Below, in pieces: positions 58,619 through 64,000 of a stretch of 64,000 bases of DNA. The translations under genes were made by a program, and so were the position numbers. The DNA comes from CAIZGX01 sp964385405. Lineage in GTDB: Bacteria; Bacteroidota; Bacteroidia; Flavobacteriales_D; Sanyastnellaceae. Under the pieces are notes generated by a model, which saw only the letters and a list, made by a program, of their open reading frames with translations, did no database searches and was not told the origin of the DNA. Location of the stretch: NCBI GenBank assembly GCA_964385405.1, contig CAYLOT010000001.1, positions 62,001-126,000 on the forward strand, read 5' to 3'. Position 1 is the first letter of the stretch, and every line of letters begins with the position of its first letter.

Positions 58619-59566
58619 TTAAGCTGCACTCTGTGCGGCTTTTTCTTTTTGCTTTTCAGCATAAGCCACTGCCGCTTCACGAACCCATTGACCCTCGCTC
58701 CATGCTTTTTGCTTGGCAGCTACACGCTCTTTGTTACATGGCCCATTTCCTCTCACAACCTCGTTGAATTCTGTCCAGTCGATTTCACCGAAATCATAAT
58801 GACCACGCTCTTCATTCCATTTTAAATCTGGATCCGGAATGGTTAGTCCTAAATATTCAGCCTGAGGAACAGTCATGTCTACGAACTTCTGACGCAACTC
58901 GTCGTTCGAGTGACGCTTGATTTTCCATGTCATATTCTGACTGCTGTGAGCAGAGTCTTTGTCAGACGGACCAAACATCATTAAAGACGGCCACCAGAAT
59001 CTGTTGAAAGCATCCTGTAACATTTTCTTCTGCTCTGCGGTGCCTTTCGATAAAGCAATGCAAATTTCATATCCTTGACGTTGGTGGAAGCTTTCTTCCT
59101 TACAGATTCGAATGAGTGCTCTACTGTAAGGACCATAGCTTGTGCGTTGCAATGAAACTTGATTCACAATAGCAGCTCCGTCTACCAACCAACCAATGGC
59201 TCCAATGTCGGCCCAAGAAATAGTTGGGTAATTGAAAATGGAAGAATATTTCGCTTTGCCAGAAAGCATTTCTTCCGTCATGGTATCTCTATCTACACCC
59301 AAGGTCTCTGCTGCACAATACAAGTATAAACCGTGTCCAGCTTCATCTTGAACCTTCGCTAACAAAATGGCTTTGCGACGAAGCGACGGGGCACGTGTAA
59401 TCCAGTTTCCTTCGGGAAGCATGCCTATGATCTCGCTGTGCGCATGCTGTCCAATTTGACGAATAAGCGTCTTACGGTAGCCTTCGGGCATCCAATCTTT
59501 TGCTTCGATTTTATTTTCAGCATCTAAATATTGCTGAAATTTCTGAAGAGCGATTTCCATTTCCAT
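58619..59566 (-). CDS. paaA: 1,2-phenylacetyl-CoA epoxidase subunit A
   Basis: 315 residues. PaaA is the catalytic di-iron subunit of the epoxidase that turns phenylacetyl-CoA into ring-1,2-epoxyphenylacetyl-CoA. Ferritin-like helices contain the carboxylate/His ligands, for example KVQDEAGHGLYLYCAAE and ESFHQRQGYEI. The WWPSLMMFGPSDKDS segment fits the family. PaaA normally works with PaaB, PaaC and PaaD/PaaE. Here only paaE is adjacent, divergently oriented; paaBCD are absent from the window. A -7 box is 5 nt before the ATG. Confidence 0.92.
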   Translation of the reverse strand: MEMEIALQKFQQYLDAENKIEAKDWMPEGYRKTLIRQIGQHAHSEIIGMLPEGNWITRAPSLRRKAILLAKVQDEAGHGLYLYCAAETLGVDRDTMTEEMLSGKAKYSSIFNYPTISWADIGAIGWLVDGAAIVNQVSLQRTSYGPYSRALIRICKEESFHQRQGYEICIALSKGTAEQKKMLQDAFNRFWWPSLMMFGPSDKDSAHSSQNMTWKIKRHSNDELRQKFVDMTVPQAEYLGLTIPDPDLKWNEERGHYDFGEIDWTEFNEVVRGNGPCNKERVAAKQKAWSEGQWVREAAVAYAEKQKEKAAQSAA

Positions 59567-59571
59567 AAAAA

Positions 59572-59579
59572 CAAATTTA
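59572..59579 (-). promoter_or_regulatory. -7 box 5 nt before paaA
   Basis: On the minus strand TAAATTTG, a full match. TTTG 16 nt upstream of it is rather close for a -33 element. Leaderless architecture. Confidence 0.45.
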
Positions 59580-59629
59580 GTTCATTCATCTTAAACAAAA
59601 TCATTACAAATATCAGCAGCGAAAAATTC

Positions 59630-59658
59630 TTGTTCAGAAGCCCATTCGCCTATTTTTG
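59630..59658 (+). promoter_or_regulatory. Promoter of paaE
   Basis: TTG (59630-59632), 18 nt, TATTTTTG (59651-59658). The box ends 13 nt before the paaE ATG. It lies back to back with the paaA promoter in a 105-bp gap, which may also hold an operator; no PaaR-type site is obvious. Confidence 0.55.
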
Positions 59659-59671
59659 CCTTTTCAATATT

Positions 59672-60748
59672 ATGAGACCTACCTTTTCAGCCTTAACCGT
59701 TTCCGATGTGCGCCAAGAAACCTCTGACAGTGTTTCTATTGCTTTCCATGTTCCCGCGGAATTGGCCGAGCGATATACTTTCAAGCCCGGGCAATACCTT
59801 ACGCTTCGTGCAAGTGTAAACGGAGAAGACATTCGCAGATCGTATTCAATTTGCAGTGGAACCAACGACGGTGAATTGCGGGTGGCAATTAAGCGTGTTG
59901 ACGGTGGGGTGTTTTCAACTTGGGCTACCTCGGAAATTAAGGTGGGTATGGAAATGCAAGTGATGAACCCGATGGGTCACTTCACGCCGAATAATTTAGA
60001 CGGAAAGACGCACGTGGTCCTTTACGCTGCTGGAAGCGGAATTACGCCCATGCTTTCAATTGCCCGCACGTTGCTTCAAAACAACCCAGAGGCTGAAGTG
60101 AGTTTGATATATGGAAACAGACACTTCAGTGGAATTATCTTCCGCGATTTAATAGAGGATATGAAAGACATCTACCTCGGTAGATTCCGTGTGTTTCATG
60201 TACTTAGCGGCGAGCCCAACGATATTGCGCTCTTCCATGGAAGAATAGATGCAGAGAAAATTCAAGGGTATACAGACAGGTTTATTCCGATTGACTCGGT
60301 TTCTGAGGTGTTTGTTTGCGGGCCAGAACCGATGATTCGTGCGGTGAAGGATTTTTATTTGTCGAATGGATTGGCCGAAGCGAATGTTCACTTTGAATTA
60401 TTTGCGTCTCCCGGTCAAGCAAAGCAAGCTCCTCCTGTTGTGAAGAAAGAGGTTGTATTGGAAGGTCAAGCAGATGTGACTGTCATCTTCGACGGAAATT
60501 ACACCCAATTCAAAATGCCGAAAACGGGAGAGATGATTCTAGATGCCGCGCAACGTGCGGGATTGGATATACCTTTTTCATGTAAAGGTGGAATGTGTTG
60601 CACGTGTCGCGCACACGTGAAAGAAGGGGAGGTGGATATGAAGCTGAATTACGCATTGGAACCTGGCGAGGTGAATGCCGGATTCGTGTTGACATGTCAA
60701 TGCGAACCTGTTTCAGACACGGTCGTTATCGACTTCGATAAAGTTTAA
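59672..60748 (+). CDS. paaE: Phenylacetyl-CoA epoxidase reductase subunit
   Basis: 358 residues from ATG 59672, which follows the promoter; the longer frame crosses the promoter. FAD-binding domain (RRSYSICSG), NAD domain (AAGSGITPMLSIA) and C-terminal plant-type [2Fe-2S] ferredoxin (about 270-358, CKGGMCCTCRAHV, ligands Cys). It passes electrons from NADPH to the PaaA di-iron centre. Ferredoxin-reductase homologues can also serve other oxygenases, but divergent pairing with paaA supports this role. It ends 3 nt before the convergent LRR gene. Confidence 0.9.
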   Translation: MRPTFSALTVSDVRQETSDSVSIAFHVPAELAERYTFKPGQYLTLRASVNGEDIRRSYSICSGTNDGELRVAIKRVDGGVFSTWATSEIKVGMEMQVMNPMGHFTPNNLDGKTHVVLYAAGSGITPMLSIARTLLQNNPEAEVSLIYGNRHFSGIIFRDLIEDMKDIYLGRFRVFHVLSGEPNDIALFHGRIDAEKIQGYTDRFIPIDSVSEVFVCGPEPMIRAVKDFYLSNGLAEANVHFELFASPGQAKQAPPVVKKEVVLEGQADVTVIFDGNYTQFKMPKTGEMILDAAQRAGLDIPFSCKGGMCCTCRAHVKEGEVDMKLNYALEPGEVNAGFVLTCQCEPVSDTVVIDFDKV

Positions 60749-60751
60749 AAT

Positions 60752-61372
60752 TTAATGCCCGTCTTCGCAGGCGCAGGGAGTTGAGAAATACATCTTGGTT
60801 TTCTTCGGGTCTATCATTTGAAGAATGCGGTCTTGAGTGCCGTAACTCATTTGATTGTGAAGAAAATCGAGATGTGTAAGATTTTTCAGTGATCCCAAAG
60901 CGTTAGGGTAGTAGTCAATGGGATTGTCCCAAAGCGCTAATATGCGCAGCTCTTGCAGTTTTTCTATTTCGTCGGGAAGGGTAATGATATAATTGTCACC
61001 CAACTCGAGAATACGCAAATTTTTTAAATTGAAAAGTGCTGGGGGCATAGAATCAATGACATTTTCATTAATACTGAGTCGCTGCAGAAATGGAAGTTCG
61101 TTAATTTTTGTTGGAAGGGTTTTGATTTTGTTCCGGTCGAGTTGAAGGTCGTTTAGATTGGAGAGTAGAAAAACTTCTTGAGGAATTTCGGTGTATTTTT
61201 TTCTGTTGAGATGAAGACGATAAACCTTACTCGGTTCTTTTAATGCGAGATTCAGGTCGGTGTATATTTTACACGTGTCAATTTTATCCCACGAAATCAA
61301 TTGCGCTTGAGAATCAACAATGAAGTTGAAAGAAAAAAGAAGAATGAAAAGCGTTGATTTAGCGAATCGCAT
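60752..61372 (-). CDS. Secreted leucine-rich repeat protein
   Basis: 206 residues from ATG 61372 (TTG 61378 is less likely). A signal peptide (MRFAKSTLFILLFSFNFIVDSQA) is followed by about six LRR units with the LxxLxxLxLxxNxIxxLP pattern: LSNLNDLQLDRNKIKTLP, LPFLQRLSINENVIDSMP, LKNLRILELGDNYIITLP, LQELRILALWDNPIDYYP and LKNLTHLDFLHNQM. LRRs bind other proteins. The start overlaps the ribF 3' end by about 14 nt. Function unknown; envelope or periplasm. Confidence 0.8.
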   Translation of the reverse strand: MRFAKSTLFILLFSFNFIVDSQAQLISWDKIDTCKIYTDLNLALKEPSKVYRLHLNRKKYTEIPQEVFLLSNLNDLQLDRNKIKTLPTKINELPFLQRLSINENVIDSMPPALFNLKNLRILELGDNYIITLPDEIEKLQELRILALWDNPIDYYPNALGSLKNLTHLDFLHNQMSYGTQDRILQMIDPKKTKMYFSTPCACEDGH

Positions 61373-62279
61373 TGGCAATGTCTTTTGCTAGTTGTTCTTT
61401 CAACGCATCAATTGAACCAAAATTTTGTTCGTCGCGCAACTTCCGGATAAACTCTACCTGCAAGGGTTGCTCGTAGAGGTTGTTGTGAAAACCAATGACA
61501 TGCACTTCCAACGAACGGCTTCCGTTTAATTCGAATGTAGGACGTGTTCCAATGTTCATGGCTCCGCGGTAGTTTTTTCCGTTGATGTTCGTTTCTACTA
61601 CATAGACTCCATTTGCGGGAATAAGTTTCAGCGGATCTGAAATTTTTAGGTTCGCTGTTGGAAAACCAATTTTTTGTCCGTTTCCTTTTCCATGCACCAC
61701 CGTTCCGGAAAGAAGGTAGTTTCTTCCTGTAGCTTCTTTTGCGAATTCAACTTTTCCCTCTAAAATTGCTTTTCGAATTTTCGTTGAACTCACTTCGCTG
61801 GCGTTCACCAATTGTGCTGGTATTTCTTCAACATGAAATTGAAACATGTCGGCATATTCGAGCAGTTTATTAAAATCGCCTTCCCGATTTCTTCCAAATC
61901 GGTGGTCGTATCCTACAATCACCGTATGCACGTTCATTCCAACTACCAAAAGATCTCGCACATATTCGAATGCAGATTTTTTTGCGAATTCCATGTTGAA
62001 TGGAAATTCAACGAGATGATCTATTCCGCTATCGGATAAGAATTTTCTTTTTTCTTGCGTGTCTGAGAGCAACTGAATACCGTGATCTTCTGGGAAAAGC
62101 ACGGTACGTGGATGGGGTGTGAAGGTGAGCACAACAGTTTCACCGCTGAGTTCATTGGCAAGCGCTTTCATTCGGTTTAAAAGAGCTTGATGTCCAAGAT
62201 GAACACCGTCGAAGGTCCCAATGGTTAGAACGGGATTCTTTACTTCCTTAAACGAAGAAAAGTCGTGATGAATCTTCAC
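61359..62279 (-). CDS. ribF: Bifunctional riboflavin kinase/FAD synthetase
   Basis: 306 residues from a GTG start. N-terminal FAD-synthetase half (nucleotidyltransferase, IGTFDGVHLGHQALL with the HxGH motif; VIVGYDHRFGRNREGD) and C-terminal riboflavin kinase half (GQKIGFPTANL, then NIGTRPTFE). It makes FMN and FAD from riboflavin and ATP. It supplies flavin for trxB, crtI and paaE in this window. It lies 6 nt downstream of the 3-hydroxyacyl-CoA dehydrogenase gene on the same strand. Confidence 0.95.
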   Translation of the reverse strand: MKIHHDFSSFKEVKNPVLTIGTFDGVHLGHQALLNRMKALANELSGETVVLTFTPHPRTVLFPEDHGIQLLSDTQEKRKFLSDSGIDHLVEFPFNMEFAKKSAFEYVRDLLVVGMNVHTVIVGYDHRFGRNREGDFNKLLEYADMFQFHVEEIPAQLVNASEVSSTKIRKAILEGKVEFAKEATGRNYLLSGTVVHGKGNGQKIGFPTANLKISDPLKLIPANGVYVVETNINGKNYRGAMNIGTRPTFELNGSRSLEVHVIGFHNNLYEQPLQVEFIRKLRDEQNFGSIDALKEQLAKDIANAIR

Positions 62280-62285
62280 CTTGAA

Positions 62286-63176
62286 TTATTTTGAAAACGA
62301 AGGGGAAACGGTTGTTTCTTTTGTTTCCTTATTCAAAATATAAAAACCCTCTCCTGATTTATCACCCAGTTTTTTAGCGGTAACCATGTTCACCAATAAA
62401 GGACATGGTGCGTATTTCGGATTACCGAAACCTTCGTGCATGACGCGTAGAATGGCCAAGCAAACATCGAGTCCGATGAAATCGGCGAGGCGAAGTGGAC
62501 CCATAGGGTGTCCCATTCCAAGTTTCATTACCGTATCAATTTCTTCCACTCCGGCAACACCTTCGTACAAGGTGTAGATGGCTTCGTTAATCATTGGCAT
62601 AAGAATGCGGTTGGCAACGAATCCGGGATAATCGTTTACTTCTACTGGAACTTTTCCAAGCTGTTTTGAAATTTCGAATACTTTTTCGTTCACTTCATTT
62701 GAAGTGCTATATCCGCGAATGACCTCTACCAACTTCATAACCGGAACAGGGTTCATGAAGTGCATGCCAATTACTTGCGAAGGGCGATTGGTTACCGAAG
62801 CAATTTTGGTAATACTTATAGAAGAGGTGTTAGAAGCTAAGATGCAATTAGCCGGAGCGTTAGCATCGAGCGTTTGAAAAATTTTAAGTTTCAAATCAAC
62901 ATTTTCTGTTGCAGCTTCAACAACCAGTTCAGCGTTCGCAACACCCGTTTCAATAGAATTTGAAGTGGAAAGGTTAGCAAGGGTTTGTGCCTTTTGCTCT
63001 TCGGTTAAAGTACCTTTAGCCACTTGTCTGTCGAGGTTTTTAGCAATGGTAGCCAATGCTTTTTGCAATTGCGCTTCATTCAAGTCAATTAATTGAACGT
63101 TGAATCCGTTTTGAGCGAACACGTGCGCGATTCCGTTCCCCATGGTGCCAGCACCGATAACTGCAATGTTTTTCAT
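62286..63176 (-). CDS. 3-hydroxyacyl-CoA (3-hydroxybutyryl-CoA) dehydrogenase
   Basis: 296 residues from ATG 63176; the longer frame to 63221 has no family match. N-terminal Rossmann IAVIGAGTMGNGIAHVF, AFLASNTSSISIT-type segment (NCILASNTSSISITKIA), catalytic GMHFMNPVPVMKLVEVIRG, and MGHPMGPLRLADFIGLD. It oxidises 3-hydroxyacyl-CoA with NAD in fatty-acid or phenylacetate breakdown. It could be PaaH, given paaA/paaE 3 kb away, or Hbd; the sequence does not decide. Followed by ribF after 6 nt. Starts about 30 nt after the TPR gene. Confidence 0.92.
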   Translation of the reverse strand: MKNIAVIGAGTMGNGIAHVFAQNGFNVQLIDLNEAQLQKALATIAKNLDRQVAKGTLTEEQKAQTLANLSTSNSIETGVANAELVVEAATENVDLKLKIFQTLDANAPANCILASNTSSISITKIASVTNRPSQVIGMHFMNPVPVMKLVEVIRGYSTSNEVNEKVFEISKQLGKVPVEVNDYPGFVANRILMPMINEAIYTLYEGVAGVEEIDTVMKLGMGHPMGPLRLADFIGLDVCLAILRVMHEGFGNPKYAPCPLLVNMVTAKKLGDKSGEGFYILNKETKETTVSPSFSK

Positions 63177-63207
63177 TGAAACAAATTTTTGCAAATATAG
63201 CGTTTTG

Positions 63208-64000
63208 CTATTGCACTTCACCCTTTAAGACACGATAACGCTTGCGAGCATCTATTACAAACAAGCTTCCCGGGAAGTCGGTCAATAGACGCTCGTATTG
63301 CGTTTGGGCTTTTGCTAAATCTTTGAAATGTTTTTCTTCAATCTCGGCAATTGCAAATAATGCATCGTCGGCATAAATTCCGTCGAAGTGAATATTCACC
63401 AATTCTGTGTATAGCTGAACGGCCTTTTCGAAATCGCCTTGTTTTCGATAGATATTCGCTTTGGTGAATAATATTTCATCGGTTAACGAATGACCAGGAA
63501 AGGCGTTAGTAATACTGTCTAATGTTTGGAAAGCCATTGCAAATTGATTTTGATAAGCCAGCAATTCTGCACGTGCGTATTGCATCATTGGTAATGGAAT
63601 GGTGTCCATATTGAAATTATCTGTAATTAGCAAAGAGAGTTGCAATGCATTGTTTGAAATGAGTTTGGAGGTTGAAGCTTTCAAAACATCAAGCTGTCCT
63701 TGAGCCCATTCAAAGTCTCCAGTATAGAATGAAATTTTTGCGTTGCGAAATTTCGCTTCATGTCCAAGGACATCGTCTTTGAAGTCCAATTCAATTTGCG
63801 AAAAGAGAAGGGATGCTTCCCAAATTTTATTTTGAAAGAGTAACACGTCTCCAAGTTCAAGTTTGATTTCGGAAAGAGTCTTGGCATTTACACCGCCGAT
63901 AGCTAGAGCTTCTTTCAGAAGTGTCTCTGCATCTTTTGAATTATTGAGATAAAATGTCTTCAAGTGTGCCCAGTCTTTTTTCAAGATGGCCAATTCATTC
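63208..64000 (-). CDS. TPR-repeat protein, C-terminal part (partial)
   Basis: Runs off the right edge of the window: the frame has no stop or certain start up to 64000. The visible 264 residues or so are tetratricopeptide-like helices (KLELGDVLLFQNKIWEASLL, here partly shown; ARAELLAYQNQFAMAFQTLD; YRKQGDFEKAVQLYTELV; AKAQTQYERLLTDFPGSLF). They resemble YbgF/CpoB- and BamD-type TPR proteins. The C-terminus ends VIDARKRYRVLKGEVQ. The 5' end, signal peptide and any further domain are outside. Function probably protein-protein scaffolding, unproven. Confidence 0.75.
   Translation of the reverse strand, partial: NELAILKKDWAHLKTFYLNNSKDAETLLKEALAIGGVNAKTLSEIKLELGDVLLFQNKIWEASLLFSQIELDFKDDVLGHEAKFRNAKISFYTGDFEWAQGQLDVLKASTSKLISNNALQLSLLITDNFNMDTIPLPMMQYARAELLAYQNQFAMAFQTLDSITNAFPGHSLTDEILFTKANIYRKQGDFEKAVQLYTELVNIHFDGIYADDALFAIAEIEEKHFKDLAKAQTQYERLLTDFPGSLFVIDARKRYRVLKGEVQ

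Overview
The window is a chromosomal segment of a Gram-negative member of the Bacteroidota, most likely a pigmented, probably aquatic, Flavobacteriales relative. The sequence evidence is a carboxypeptidase-type TonB receptor, a type IX secretion C-terminal domain, many -7 boxes of the phylum-specific form TAnnTTTG, an OstA/LptA-like protein, bacillithiol deacetylase BshB1, a PafA-type alkaline phosphatase and a bacterial zeaxanthin-type carotenoid operon. The DNA is AT-rich and densely coded. I see no IS element, prophage, CRISPR array or rRNA. There is one tRNA (His).

Layout. 1-5.3 kb: TonB receptor and small secreted proteins. 5.3-10.8 kb: glyA, an OstA-like gene, purA and a secreted thioredoxin-fold protein. 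10.8-15.5 kb: a four-gene surface lipoprotein locus (two LPP20-like proteins, a CsgG-like protein, and a DUF4476-like protein with Asn-rich repeats). 15.5-23.1 kb: a saccharopine dehydrogenase-like gene, ispH, mutL, two rhomboid proteases and an endonuclease/exonuclease/phosphatase-family protein. 23.1-27.7 kb: carotenoid operon crtI-crtB-hypothetical-idi-crtZ-lycopene cyclase. 27.7-38.3 kb: M23/LysM peptidase, bshB1, glycosyltransferase and flippase, tRNA-His, trxB, an RluA-family synthase, panB, a large CotH/lamin-tail T9SS cargo and an SGNH hydrolase. 38.4-53.3 kb: a long plus-strand run with murA, a TlpA-like gene, grpE-dnaJ, truA, an ABC exporter, a thioesterase, an aminotransferase, a heptose kinase, menG, aroA, lpxD, a methyltransferase and dnaK. 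53.3-64 kb: M61 peptidase, pafA, a shikimate kinase between hairpin arrays, two rhodaneses plus thioredoxin, divergent paaA/paaE, an LRR protein, ribF, a 3-hydroxyacyl-CoA dehydrogenase and a partial TPR protein.

How the genes fit together. IspH (end of the MEP pathway) and Idi supply C5 units to CrtB, CrtI, the cyclase and CrtZ, so zeaxanthin is the expected pigment. GrpE, DnaJ and DnaK form one chaperone machine, and the grpE and dnaK upstream regions share a CTGACA/TGTC inverted-repeat element. MurA, LpxD, the heptose kinase, the OstA-like protein and the MsbA-like exporter serve the envelope. AroA and the shikimate kinase belong to the shikimate pathway. PaaA, PaaE and the acyl-CoA dehydrogenase-type enzyme belong to phenylacetyl-CoA breakdown.

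The least explained DNA is 56.73-57.65 kb. Chains of very short hairpins, mostly with 3-nt loops, lie on both sides of a shikimate kinase whose last codons and stop run into the repeat DNA. Other notable points are MurA with Asp in place of the fosfomycin-target Cys, DnaJ with half of its zinc centre, MutL with a degenerate endonuclease motif, several promoters that end 4-6 nt before a start codon (leaderless mRNA), and the CsgG/LPP20/Asn-repeat locus. No search or structure prediction was run; functions rest on motifs read by eye.
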